Positions 8,275-17,105 are shown, counted from the first letter of the stretch. The stretch is 64,000 nucleotides of DNA from CAMDHY01 sp046156265 (GCF_046156265.1 NZ_JAWDIR010000011.1:124001-188000), one strand, 5' to 3'. The notes: generated by a model not told the origin, from the letters alone. Made by a program: numbers and translations.

Positions 8275-8964
8275 ATGAGCGGCGAACACCCCCATCACGG
8301 CCACCCGCACCACGGGCACCCAGGCCACGCCCACGCCCACGACCATCCGCACGGCGAAGGCTCCGAGCTCTCGCCGATCGAACTGCGCGTGCGGGCGCTC
8401 GAGAGCCTGCTGGTCGAGAAGGGCTACGTCGATCCGGCAGCGCTCGACGTGCTGATCGACACCTACGAGACGAAGGTCGGGCCCCGCAACGGCGCCCGCG
8501 TCGTCGCCCGCGCCTGGAGCGACCCGGCCTACCGCGACCGCCTGGCCACCGACGCCACCGCGGCGATCGCCGAGCTCGGCATCACCGGGCGCCAGGGCGA
8601 GCACATGGTGGCGGTGGAGAACACGCCCGCCGTCCACAACCTCGTCGTCTGCACGCTCTGCTCCTGCTACCCGTGGTCGGTGCTGGGGCTGCCGCCGGTC
8701 TGGTACAAGGCGCCGCCCTACCGCTCGCGCGCCGTCGCCGAGCCGCGCGCCGTGCTTGCCGAGTTCGGCGTTGAGCTTCCCGCGGGCACCGCCGTCCGCG
8801 TCTGGGATTCGACCGCCGAGATGCGGTACCTCGTCGTGCCGATGCGCCCCGCCGGCACCGAGGGCTGGAGCGAGGAGGCGCTCGCCGACCTCGTCACCCG
8901 CGACAGCATGATCGGCACCGGCCTCGCCAAGAGTCCGGCGGGCCAGTCGGCGGACCAGCCGTGA
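8275..8964 (+). CDS. nthA: Nitrile hydratase alpha subunit, cobalt type (229 aa)
   Basis: Hydrates nitriles to amides in the cytoplasm with the beta subunit. The metal-binding claw is VVCTLCSCYPW (about residues 122-132); Thr between the first two cysteines is the usual cobalt-type sign, Ser would suggest iron. The N-terminus is strikingly His-rich: residues 4-30 alternate His with Pro, Gly and Ala, far beyond the normal family start, and could hold or deliver metal. The upstream 265-base gap to the divergent FkbM gene holds an A/T-richer patch at 8069-8097 that could be a promoter. The next gene overlaps its stop by four bases. Confidence 0.95.
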   Translation: MSGEHPHHGHPHHGHPGHAHAHDHPHGEGSELSPIELRVRALESLLVEKGYVDPAALDVLIDTYETKVGPRNGARVVARAWSDPAYRDRLATDATAAIAELGITGRQGEHMVAVENTPAVHNLVVCTLCSCYPWSVLGLPPVWYKAPPYRSRAVAEPRAVLAEFGVELPAGTAVRVWDSTAEMRYLVVPMRPAGTEGWSEEALADLVTRDSMIGTGLAKSPAGQSADQP

Positions 8965-9620
8965 ACGGCGCCCAGGACCTCGGCGGCCAGCATGGATTCG
9001 GCGCGATCGCGCCCGAGGTGGACGAGCCGCTGTTCCACGCGGCGTGGGAGAAGCGGGCGCTGGCGCTGACGCTCGCCATGGGTGCCACCGGCTCGTGGTC
9101 GATCGACACGTCCCGCCATGCCCGCGAGCGGATGCCGCCGGCCGACTATCTCTCGTCGAGCTACTACGAGATCTGGATCGCCGGGCTGGAGCGCCTGCTC
9201 GTCGAACAGGGCCTCGCCACGGCCGAGGAGATTGCGGCGGGCCGGGTGCTCGCGCCGGCCAAGCCCGTGAAGCGCGTGCTCGCCGCCGCCGACGTGCCGG
9301 CCGTTCTCGCCCGCGGCGGCCCGACCGAGCGGCCGGCGACCAAGCCGGCGCGCTTTTCCGTCGGCGACGCCGTCGTCACCCGCCTCGCCAACCCGCACGG
9401 CCACACGCGGTTGCCGCGCTATCTGCGCGGCCGCCCGGGCGTCATCGAGCGGGTGCAGGGCGTCCACGTCTATCCCGACACCAACGCTCACGGCGCCGGC
9501 GAGGCGCCGGCGTGGCTCTATGCGGTGCGCTTTGCCGCCGAAGACCTCTGGGGTGCCGATGCCGAGCCTGCCACCGCGATCGTCGCCGACCTCTTCGAGC
9601 CCTATCTCAGGCCCCGCTGA
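8961..9620 (+). CDS. nthB: Nitrile hydratase beta subunit (219 aa)
   Basis: Partner of the alpha subunit, forming the substrate channel. The start MNGAQDLGGQHGFGAI is the family hallmark, with EPLFHAAWEKRALALTLAMG next. The C-terminal SH3-like barrel runs from about 125 and includes FSVGDAVVTRLANPHGHTRLP and YLRGRPGVIERV, then the VRFAAEDLWG segment. The ATG overlaps the alpha stop by four bases, so translation is coupled. The downstream accessory frame begins inside its last 60 bases. Confidence 0.95.
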   Translation: MNGAQDLGGQHGFGAIAPEVDEPLFHAAWEKRALALTLAMGATGSWSIDTSRHARERMPPADYLSSSYYEIWIAGLERLLVEQGLATAEEIAAGRVLAPAKPVKRVLAAADVPAVLARGGPTERPATKPARFSVGDAVVTRLANPHGHTRLPRYLRGRPGVIERVQGVHVYPDTNAHGAGEAPAWLYAVRFAAEDLWGADAEPATAIVADLFEPYLRPR

Positions 9621-11193
9621 GGCGCCCTTCGACGAGCCCTGGCAGGCGCAGGCCTTCGCGATGGCGGTGACGCTCGCCGACCGCGGCGCCTTCACCTGGG
9701 GCGAGTGGGCCGCTACCCTCGGCGCCCGCCTCGCCGCGGCGCCGGACGAGGGCTACTGGCAGTCTTGGCTGTCGACGCTGGAAACGCTGTCGGCCGGCAA
9801 GGCGCTCGTCGGCGCTGACGAACTCGCCCGCCGCCGCGACGCCTGGGACCGCGCCGCCCGCGCCACGCCGCATGGCGAGCCGATCGTGCTCGGCGCCGAG
9901 CACCACCACGCCCACCATCATGGACACGCCCACATGACGACGCTGCACGAGGGCTATTTTTCCCGCGGCCTCGAGGCCGATCCGGTGCTCGCCGCGGCGA
10001 TCGAGGGCGAACTCGCCCGCCAGCGCGACGGCATCGAGCTGATCGCATCGGAGAACATCGTCTCGAAGGCGGTGCTCGCCGCGCAGGGCTCGGTGCTCAC
10101 CAACAAGACCGTCGAGGGCTTTGCCTATCACCGCTACTACGGCGGCGCCGAGTTCGCCGACGTCATCGAGGCGCTGGCGATCGAGCGCGCCTGCGCACTG
10201 TTCGGCAGCCGCTTCGCCAACGTCCAGCCGCACTCGGGCTCGAACGCCAATGCCGGCGTCTTCCTCGGGCTTCTGAAGCTCGGCGACACCATTCTCTCGA
10301 TGAACACCGCCGCCGGCGGCCACATCAGCCACGGCCACCCGGCGACGCTCACCGGGCGCGACTACCGCATCGTCTCCTACGGCGTCGCCCGCGACAGCGA
10401 GCGCATCGACCTCGACGAGGTGCGCGACCTCGCCCGCGAGCACCGCCCGAAGCTGATCGTCGCCGGCGGCTCGGCCTATCCGCGGATCATCGACTTTGCC
10501 GGGCTGAAGGCGATCGCCGCCGAAGTCGGCGCCCTGTTCATGGTCGACATGGCCCACTTCGCCGGCCTCGTGGCGACGAAGCTGCACCCGGACCCCTTCC
10601 CCCACGCCGACGTCGTCACCACGACGACCTACAAGTCGCTGCGCGGCGCCCGCGGCGGCATGGTGCTGTGGAACGACGAGGCGCTGTCCGACCGCATCAA
10701 CTACGGCATCTTCCCCGGCGTGCAGGGCTCGGTGATGATGCACGCGGTCGCCGGCAAGGCCGCCTGCCTCGGCGAGGCGCTCCGGCCCGAGTTCGTCGCC
10801 TACAACCGCGCCGTCCTCGAAAACGCCCAGGCGCTGGCGGCCTCTCTGCAGGATGCCGGCTTCCGCCTCGTCTCCGGCGGCACCGATACCGGCCTGATGC
10901 TGGCGGACACCGCCGTGCGCGGCGTCACCGGCGACGTGGCCGCGAAGGCGCTCGAGAAGGCCGGGCTGGCGGTCAACAAGAACCTCCTGCCTTTCGACCC
11001 GCGCCCGCCGGAGGCCCCCTCGGGCCTGCGGCTGTCGAGCAACGCCGGCACGGCCCGCGGCTTCGATGCAGACGACTTCACGGCGATCGGCGGCTTCATC
11101 GCCCGCGTGCTCGCCGACCCGACTGACGCGGCGACGATCGCCGCCGTTCGTGCCGAGGTGCAGGCGCTCTGCCGGGCGCATCCGATCTACTGA
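9559..11193 (+). CDS. Nitrile hydratase accessory protein fused to a serine hydroxymethyltransferase-like enzyme (544 aa)
   Basis: One uninterrupted frame carries two families. Residues about 20-110 are a nitrile hydratase accessory/metallochaperone domain (FDEPWQAQAFAMAVTL, FTWGEWAATLG, RRDAWDRAARATPHGEPIVL). A linker at 115-125 is nearly all His. From Met126 follows a full-length SHMT fold: ELIASEN, VQPHSGSNANAG, GGHISHG, VDMAHFAG, and the PLP lysine Lys359 in TTTTYKSLRGARGG. Compared with E. coli GlyA, His228 is Tyr and Tyr55 is Thr, while PLP, carboxylate and most folate residues persist. ATG 9559 has GGGG six bases upstream and overlaps nthB. An internal start at Met126 (9934) lacks a good ribosome site but cannot be excluded. 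Confidence 0.85.
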   Translation: MPSLPPRSSPTSSSPISGPAEAPFDEPWQAQAFAMAVTLADRGAFTWGEWAATLGARLAAAPDEGYWQSWLSTLETLSAGKALVGADELARRRDAWDRAARATPHGEPIVLGAEHHHAHHHGHAHMTTLHEGYFSRGLEADPVLAAAIEGELARQRDGIELIASENIVSKAVLAAQGSVLTNKTVEGFAYHRYYGGAEFADVIEALAIERACALFGSRFANVQPHSGSNANAGVFLGLLKLGDTILSMNTAAGGHISHGHPATLTGRDYRIVSYGVARDSERIDLDEVRDLAREHRPKLIVAGGSAYPRIIDFAGLKAIAAEVGALFMVDMAHFAGLVATKLHPDPFPHADVVTTTTYKSLRGARGGMVLWNDEALSDRINYGIFPGVQGSVMMHAVAGKAACLGEALRPEFVAYNRAVLENAQALAASLQDAGFRLVSGGTDTGLMLADTAVRGVTGDVAAKALEKAGLAVNKNLLPFDPRPPEAPSGLRLSSNAGTARGFDADDFTAIGGFIARVLADPTDAATIAAVRAEVQALCRAHPIY

Positions 11194-11399
11194 CGCGGCT
11201 CGGGCGGCGCCTGCCGGCCACCAATCACTCCATTTCTGGTGCCTAAATCCGCGGGTCGCTCGCGAAACGGAACCGCTTCCGATCGCTTTCCCTGCCGCCG
11301 CCCGACACTCTGCCGTCTTGTGAACGGCCGAGAAGGGCCGGGCGCCGGCGGCTCGTCGGCGGATGGGCGTGGGGCATCGCTCCAAAGCGGGGGACTATC

Positions 11400-12725
11400 G
11401 TGATCGGACGCATTTCAGCGGTGGCGGGCACACGCCTGCACCGGGGCCTCGTGCTCGGCCTGTTCCTGTCCTTCGGCCTCGCGCCGGCGACGAGCGTCGC
11501 GGCGGCCGAGAAGGTCGTCTACACGGCGGTCGTCGACGCCGGCTCGAGCGGCACGCGGCTGCGCCTCTACAAGGTGAAGCCCGGCCCCTATCCGGCCGTG
11601 AAGGAGATAGCCTCCTTCGAGAACGACGATGCCGAGGACGGCATCGACGACTTCATCAACGGCGTCGGCGGCCAGTGCCGCTGCCTCGGCCCGAACGAGG
11701 TCGGCGAGACGGTGTTCAAGCCGCTGCTCGCCTCCGCCAAGGCCGAGCTCGCCAAGCACGGCGTGAAGCCCGCCGATGTGGCGGTCGACGTGCTCGCCAC
11801 CGCCGGCATGCGCCGCGTCCAGAAGCCGATCGGCACCCACACGGCCAAGGAAGTCACCGCCTTCTACGACGGCATCCGCACCTACATCGCCGGCCGCGGC
11901 TTCGTCGCCGGGGCGGCGCGCACCACCGACGGCAGCGCCGAGGAGGGCGTCTGGACCTGGGTCGACCTCAACGACAACTATCGCCAGTCGTTCACGACGA
12001 AGACGACGCCGGTCGGCATCGTCGAGGTCGGTGGCTCGTCGATGCAGGTGAGCTATCCGACGACGAAGCCGGTGGACGCGGCGAAGAACGTCTATGCCAT
12101 CACCCTCAACGGCAAGACCTTCAACGTCTTCAGCCGCACCTTCCTCGGCCTCGGCCAGGACGACACCCGCCGCGAGATGCGGGTCGCCAACCCGCCGGCG
12201 AACGGCGGCGCCTCGTGCTTCCCGACGGGCCTGACGCCTGAAGAAGACGTCGGCGACTTCGTCGACGGTGAGCTCGTCAAGATCACGACGACCGCGAAGT
12301 TCAATATGGCCGCCTGCGCCAACACCTACGCCGGCATCCTCGACGGGATCTTCGCCCGCGACGGCAACCCTCGGGTGGCGCGTTCGACCGGGGTATTCTA
12401 CGGCGTCTCGGCCGTGCGCTTCACGCTCGAGGGGATCGGCGTGCCGCCGGATGCGCCGACGCAGAAGGCGCTCAACACGGCGATCCGGGAGAAGTGCGCC
12501 CCCCCGGGCGCGGTGGAAAACTTCGACCTCGCCAACCGCTACGACGTGCAGCTCTGTGCCAGCGCCACCTACCAGAAGGCGCTGCTCTACGGACCGTCCG
12601 GCCTGTTCCACGCCGACCCGCGCCGGCTCGTCAAGGCGGCGGCCGGCGAGATCGTCGAGAACGGCAAGAAGCGCACGATGGTCAGCTGGACGCGCGGCTA
12701 CCTGCTGCTGAAGTTCAGCCGCTGA
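11400..12725 (+). CDS. Exported GDA1/CD39-family nucleoside phosphatase (apyrase), 441 aa
   Basis: Hydrolyses nucleoside tri- or diphosphates, here probably outside the cytoplasm. A signal peptide is clear (basic start, LVLGLFLSFGLAPATSVAAA, cut near residue 37). Apyrase regions are present in order: DAGSSGTRL (ACR1, about 46), VLATAGMRR (ACR2), EEGVWTWVDLND (ACR3) and VEVGGSSMQVSY (ACR4). GTG 11400 is preceded by GGGG. The family is widespread in eukaryotes and uncommon in bacteria, known for example from Legionella. It is followed after 91 bases by another exported nucleotide-related enzyme. Confidence 0.9.
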   Translation: MIGRISAVAGTRLHRGLVLGLFLSFGLAPATSVAAAEKVVYTAVVDAGSSGTRLRLYKVKPGPYPAVKEIASFENDDAEDGIDDFINGVGGQCRCLGPNEVGETVFKPLLASAKAELAKHGVKPADVAVDVLATAGMRRVQKPIGTHTAKEVTAFYDGIRTYIAGRGFVAGAARTTDGSAEEGVWTWVDLNDNYRQSFTTKTTPVGIVEVGGSSMQVSYPTTKPVDAAKNVYAITLNGKTFNVFSRTFLGLGQDDTRREMRVANPPANGGASCFPTGLTPEEDVGDFVDGELVKITTTAKFNMAACANTYAGILDGIFARDGNPRVARSTGVFYGVSAVRFTLEGIGVPPDAPTQKALNTAIREKCAPPGAVENFDLANRYDVQLCASATYQKALLYGPSGLFHADPRRLVKAAAGEIVENGKKRTMVSWTRGYLLLKFSR

Positions 12726-12816
12726 AGTCTGCTCGCGCTCCCTGCCGGGGCCGCGCCGCACGCGCCCGTCGACGCCAGTCGGCGACGCGTGCGGCCGCAC
12801 AGAGGAGGTAAGAGTC

Positions 12817-13599
12817 TTGACCAACATCGATCGCCGGACCTTCAGCGGGCTGATGGGCATGATGCTCCTCACGCCCGCCGCTATGGGGTTCCACTGCCAG
12901 CCTGTGGAGGCGGCGACCCGGCGCGACCCGAAGGCGACCGAGCGCGACACGATCTTCAGCCTCGCCGTGCTCGACATGGTCTATCGCGACTGGCAGTCGC
13001 GCCCCGGTGGCCGCGGCCACAACATCGGATCGATCCTGGTCGACAAGGACCACCGTCCGGTCTTCTGGGCCCGCAACTCGGTCACGGTCACCGACAACGC
13101 CACCCAGCATGGCGAGGTGAGGCTCATCCAGGCCTTTCTCGACTGTCCCGGCGTCGACAAGTACATGTCCGGCTACACGATCTACACGACGCTCGAACCG
13201 TGCGCGATGTGCACCGGCATGATCGCGATGACGAAGGTCGACCGCGCGGTCTTCGTTCAGGCGGACCCGGAGTTCGGACACGCCCTGGAAGGGCTGAAGC
13301 ACGTCCACTTCCCGAGGCTCTTCAAGCAGTCGACGGTCAAGACGCTCGGTGAGAAGCGGCGGCTCGAGAAGGGCTGGGTGGCCTATCGCACCGCCCATCC
13401 CGGCTCGGCGATCACCGACTATCTTTTGACCGACGAGGCCCGGCAGATCTACGCGTCGGCGTCGGGCAAGATCGATGGCCTCAGCCTCCGACATCCGGAG
13501 AACGAGGAAATCCGCACGCGAACGCTGGCGTTCCTGCGGAAGGTGGGACCCGAGACCTTCGGCGAGGCGATGGCGGACCGCTGCCCGGTCCGCACCTGA
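12817..13599 (+). CDS. Exported cytidine/guanosine deaminase-superfamily protein (260 aa)
   Basis: Zinc-dependent deaminase fold with an export signal. The start MTNIDRRTFSGLMGMM contains a twin-arginine pair before a hydrophobic stretch, consistent with Tat export of a folded metalloenzyme. The catalytic H-G-E (TQHGEVRLI) and EPCAMCTGMIA motifs are those of the tRNA-adenosine/guanine/nucleoside deaminase group. The C-terminal third (from about residue 170) is long and unfamiliar. The TTG start at 12817 is decided by a textbook AGGAGGT eight bases upstream. Adjacent to the exported apyrase, so it probably acts on released nucleosides or bases. Confidence 0.82.
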   Translation: MTNIDRRTFSGLMGMMLLTPAAMGFHCQPVEAATRRDPKATERDTIFSLAVLDMVYRDWQSRPGGRGHNIGSILVDKDHRPVFWARNSVTVTDNATQHGEVRLIQAFLDCPGVDKYMSGYTIYTTLEPCAMCTGMIAMTKVDRAVFVQADPEFGHALEGLKHVHFPRLFKQSTVKTLGEKRRLEKGWVAYRTAHPGSAITDYLLTDEARQIYASASGKIDGLSLRHPENEEIRTRTLAFLRKVGPETFGEAMADRCPVRT

Positions 13600-13677
13600 G
13601 ACCGGACGGCGGCCGGCGGGGCGCCTGGGCGACGGGCGGGCCCCGGGCTCGGCCCGCCGCCGTATCGTCCATCCGCC

Positions 13678-14220
13678 TCAGCGGGCGAGGGCGGCCTCGG
13701 TGTCCACCACCGCGCCGTAAGCATCGGAGAGCGCCGCCATGATGGCGGCGTGCACCTGGCCCGCCGGCACGCTCGCGCCGCCGAACTCGAGCGCCATCGT
13801 CGCGCAGGCATCGTGCACCGTCGTCGTGCCGTAGCCGAGGTCATTGGCGGCCCGCACGGTGGCGTCGATGCACATGTGGCTCATGGCGCCGACCACCACG
13901 ACGTCCTCGACGCCGTGGCCGTCGAGCAGGGCCTCGAGTTCCGTGGCGCGGAAGGAGCTCGGGAAGTTCTTGGTGATCACCGGCTCGCCCGCCGCCGGCG
14001 CGACGACGGCATTGATCTCCGCCCCGTGCGAGCCCGGCGTGAACACCGCTTCGCCCGGCATTTCGTGACGGATGTGGACGACGAGATCGCCCTGCGCCCG
14101 CGCCGCCGCGACGACGCGCGCCGCATTGTTGGCGGCGGCCTCGATGCCCACCAGCAGCAGCTTGCCGCCGGGGAAGTACTCGTTCTGCAGGTCGACGACG
14201 AGGAGGGCGCGGCGGGTCAT
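13678..14220 (-). CDS. Isochorismatase-family cysteine hydrolase (180 aa)
   Basis: Small alpha/beta hydrolase of the nicotinamidase/isochorismatase type; substrate not certain. The catalytic triad is visible: Asp in LLVVDLQNEYFPGG (about residue 10), Lys in VITKNFPSSF (about 85) and Cys in VVVGAMSHMCIDATVRAA (about 115). The ATG at 14220 matches the family start. It is convergent with the exported deaminase gene. The pattern is closest to the cysteine hydrolases that act on amides such as ureido compounds or N-carbamoyl groups, but I would not assign one. Confidence 0.87.
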   Translation of the reverse strand: MTRRALLVVDLQNEYFPGGKLLLVGIEAAANNAARVVAAARAQGDLVVHIRHEMPGEAVFTPGSHGAEINAVVAPAAGEPVITKNFPSSFRATELEALLDGHGVEDVVVVGAMSHMCIDATVRAANDLGYGTTTVHDACATMALEFGGASVPAGQVHAAIMAALSDAYGAVVDTEAALAR

Positions 14221-14496
14221 GGCGAGGCCTTTCGAGGATTGCTCCGACGACGGCCTTATGGCCCGCCGTCGTGCGCCGGGCCAGAGCCCCCGTCCGGCGG
14301 CGTGATCACGGCGCCGGGATCGGCCAAGCGAGGGCATGCGGCCGGGCTCTGGGCGCGGAATTGCGGCCCCGCCGCCGCCTGGTACCGCCGCTGCGGCCAC
14401 GCTCCGCCTTGCCACCGTGGCTCCGAGCGGGCATGACCCGCCGGCGTGCCGCCGTGTTGCGGCGCACCCTTTCCCGCCTGCGCCGCGAGTGTCCCG

Positions 14497-16380
14497 TTGT
14501 CGAAGCCCCCGATCCTCATCCTCAAGGACATCGCGCTGACCTTCGGCGGCACGCCGCTGATCGTCTCGGCCGAACTGTCTGCCTCGGCCGGGGATCGCAT
14601 CTGCCTCGTCGGCCGCAACGGCTCGGGCAAGTCGACGCTGCTCAAGATCGCCGCCGGCCTGATCGAGATGGACGGCGGCAGCCGCTTCGTGCAGCCCGGC
14701 GCGACGCTGCGCTACCTTCCGCAGGAGCCGGACTTCTCGGGCTTCTCGACCGTCGAGGCCTACGTCGCCGCCGGCCTCGCGCCGGGCGACGACGCCCACC
14801 GCGCCCGCACGCTGCTCGAAGACCTCGGCCTCACCGGGGAGGAGGACCCGAAGCGCCTCTCCGGCGGCGAGGCGCGCCGCGCGGCGATCGCCCGCACGCT
14901 GGCGCCGGATCCCGACATCCTGCTCATCGACGAGCCGACCAACCATCTCGACATCGCGGCCATCGAGTGGCTGGAGACGACGCTCGGTCAGATGAAGGCG
15001 GCGATCGTCACCATCAGCCACGACCGGCGCTTCCTGTCGAACCTGTCGCGCGCCACCGTCTGGCTCGACCGCGGCCGCACCCGGCGCATCGAGCGCGGCT
15101 TCTCCGCCTTCGAGGCCTGGCGCGACGAGGCCTATGCCGAGGAGGAGACGCAGAAGCACAAGATCGACCGCAAGCTCGCCGCCGAGGCCGACTGGCTGCG
15201 CTACGGCGTCACCGCCCGGCGCAAGCGCAACGTCCGCCGCCTCGGCGACCTCTACGCGCTGCGCGAATCCCGCAAGGCTATGCGCGGCCCGACCGGCAAG
15301 GTCGAGGCGACGGCCTCCGAGGCGTCGTCGTCCGGCGCGATGGTGGTGGAGGCCGAGGGGCTGTCGAAGGCCTACGAGGGCCGGCCGATCGTCCGCGATC
15401 TCGCGATCCGCATCCGCCGCGGCGACCGGCTCGGCTTCGTCGGCCCGAACGGTGCCGGCAAGACGACGCTGATCAAGTTGCTCACCGGCCAGCTCGTGCC
15501 TGACGACGGCCGCATCAAGATCGGTACCAACCTCGAGATCGCGACGCTGGAACAGGGCCGCGACAGCCTCGACCCGGACAAGTCGCTGGCCGAGACGCTC
15601 ACCGGCGGGCGCAGCGACAGCGTCATGGTGAACGGCGCGCCGCGCCACGTCGTCTCCTACATGACCGACTTCCTGTTCGCCCCCGAGCAGGCGCGCACGC
15701 CCGTCTCGGCGCTGTCCGGCGGCGAGCGCGGCCGCCTGACGCTCGCGCGGGCCCTGGCGCGACCCTCCAACCTCTTGGTGCTGGACGAGCCGACCAATGA
15801 CCTCGACCTCGAGACGCTCGATGTGCTGGAGGACATCCTCGGCGGCTATGCGGGCACGGTGTTCCTCGTCAGCCACGACCGCGACTTCCTCGACCGCGTC
15901 GTCGGCTCGGTGATCGCGCCGGAGGGCGACGGCCGCTGGACCGAATACGCTGGCGGCTATTCCGACATGCTCGCCCAGCGTGGCGGCGACCTGACGCGGC
16001 GGAAGGTTGGCAAGGCGGGGCGGGGCGGTGGGCGCGACGGCGGCACCGACCTCGGCGACGGCACCTCAGCTGCCGCGGCATCGGACCCCGGCGCCGCCGC
16101 GTCCGCAGCCTCCGGGGCGGCGGGGGGCGCCAGATCGGCCAAGCGCCGCCTCACCTTCAACGAGCAGCACGCCCTGAAGACGCTGCCGCAGACGATCGCC
16201 AAGCTCGAGAAGGAGATCGCCGCCCATCGCAAGGTGCTGGAGGACGCCAACCTCTACACCCGCGACCGCGCCCGCTTCGACAAGGTGACCGCCGCCCTAA
16301 CCACCGCCGAGACGGCGCTCGCCGAGGCGGAAGACCAGTGGCTGGCGCTTGAGATGCTGAAGGAAGAGCTGGCGGGGTAG
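14497..16380 (+). CDS. uup: ABC-F ATPase, Uup-like (627 aa)
   Basis: Soluble tandem ABC protein without membrane domains. Both sites are complete: Walker A GRNGSGKST and GPNGAGKTT, signatures LSGGEARRA and LSGGERGRL, Walker B ending DEPTNHLD and DEPTNDLD. A Gly/Ala-rich spacer (about 510-545) leads to a C-terminal coiled coil (TIAKLEKEIAAHRKVLEDA onward), the feature separating Uup from other ABC-F types. Uup is linked to DNA branch-structure and ribosome functions. The start is uncertain: TTG 14497 fits the family length, GTG 14446 is an alternative. Confidence 0.9.
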   Translation: MSKPPILILKDIALTFGGTPLIVSAELSASAGDRICLVGRNGSGKSTLLKIAAGLIEMDGGSRFVQPGATLRYLPQEPDFSGFSTVEAYVAAGLAPGDDAHRARTLLEDLGLTGEEDPKRLSGGEARRAAIARTLAPDPDILLIDEPTNHLDIAAIEWLETTLGQMKAAIVTISHDRRFLSNLSRATVWLDRGRTRRIERGFSAFEAWRDEAYAEEETQKHKIDRKLAAEADWLRYGVTARRKRNVRRLGDLYALRESRKAMRGPTGKVEATASEASSSGAMVVEAEGLSKAYEGRPIVRDLAIRIRRGDRLGFVGPNGAGKTTLIKLLTGQLVPDDGRIKIGTNLEIATLEQGRDSLDPDKSLAETLTGGRSDSVMVNGAPRHVVSYMTDFLFAPEQARTPVSALSGGERGRLTLARALARPSNLLVLDEPTNDLDLETLDVLEDILGGYAGTVFLVSHDRDFLDRVVGSVIAPEGDGRWTEYAGGYSDMLAQRGGDLTRRKVGKAGRGGGRDGGTDLGDGTSAAAASDPGAAASAASGAAGGARSAKRRLTFNEQHALKTLPQTIAKLEKEIAAHRKVLEDANLYTRDRARFDKVTAALTTAETALAEAEDQWLALEMLKEELAG

Positions 16381-16411
16381 GGGGCAAGAATGGCCCCCAC
16401 GGGCGCGACGC

Positions 16412-16562
16412 GTCCTCCCCCTGCCAGGGGGGAGGACAGCCGGCGAAGCCGGCAGGTGGGGGCCTGTCAATCAGGTGCGCGACGCCGGCTGTCTCATTCC
16501 GGATTGACGCGCCCCACCCTGGCCGCTTCGCGGCCTGTCCCTCCCCCTGGCAGGGGAGGGAC
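16412..16562. repeat. Composite inverted-repeat element, copy 1
   Basis: Two arms of 61 bases (16412-16472 and 16502-16562) are near-perfect inverted copies around a 29-base centre. Each arm is itself a row of hairpins: an outer palindrome GTCCTCCCCCTGCCAGGGGG, then a GCCGGC-GAA-GCCGGC hairpin, then AGGTGGGG and GTCAATC. It lies between the convergent 3' ends of uup and the next gene, where it could end transcription from both sides. Confidence 0.85.
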
Positions 16563-16586
16563 GCGCCGCATCCGCCACCGCCCCGC

Positions 16587-16973
16587 TCAAAACAGCCTGA
16601 AATTCCGGTAGTTGCTCACCCCGCACCCGGCGATCCCGATGAACACGATCTCCCGCCCCGTGCCGTCGATCGTGCCCACCTTCACCGGCGGCGAGCCGTC
16701 GGCGCACTCGAAGACGATCTCCGCGGCACCGCCGACATTCGCCGACAGCGCCCGGAAGCCGAAGCTCGCCGGCACCTCGATCACGTTGCCGCTGCCGACC
16801 TTCACCACCCCGCCCGGCGTCGGCTGCGAGATGACGAACACCATCGTCGGCCAGAACCACATGTAGACGAGGAAGGCGACGACTGCCGTCGCCAGCGTGA
16901 TCAGGATGGCGCGCAGCGGCGGCCCCTCGGCCATCGGGTCGAAACGGTCTCTCGGGGCGAAGGGATCGCGCAA
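16587..16973 (-). CDS. Membrane-anchored hypothetical protein (128 aa)
   Basis: Unknown family. A charged N-terminus (1-20) precedes one transmembrane helix (AILITLATAVVAFLVYMWFW, about 22-41). The rest looks like a small periplasmic beta domain rich in V, G and I, with three cysteines (FECADG, IAGCGVSNY). Single gene, convergent with uup. No operon partner suggests a role. Confidence 0.6.
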   Translation of the reverse strand: MRDPFAPRDRFDPMAEGPPLRAILITLATAVVAFLVYMWFWPTMVFVISQPTPGGVVKVGSGNVIEVPASFGFRALSANVGGAAEIVFECADGSPPVKVGTIDGTGREIVFIGIAGCGVSNYRNFRLF

Positions 16974-17105
16974 CGCATACTCCAGGCGGTTGATGTCACT
17001 GCGGGGTGGCGGCGGATCCGGATCACGCTCGCCGCTTCGTGTTGCTCATACGCGGCGAACGGCGCCCACGGCGGCCTGCTGCCAGGCTGGTACGTCCGCC
17101 GCGCC

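Noticed and set aside
9934..11193. Separate glyA gene starting at 9934
   Set aside because: Possible in principle, but there is no ribosome binding site before this ATG and no stop codon between it and the accessory domain, so the single frame is the simpler reading.
13678..15876. Very long minus-strand open frame (about 730 codons) covering the isochorismatase gene and part of uup
   Set aside because: Only the last 180 codons look like protein; the rest is the antisense shadow of uup, a usual effect of high GC.
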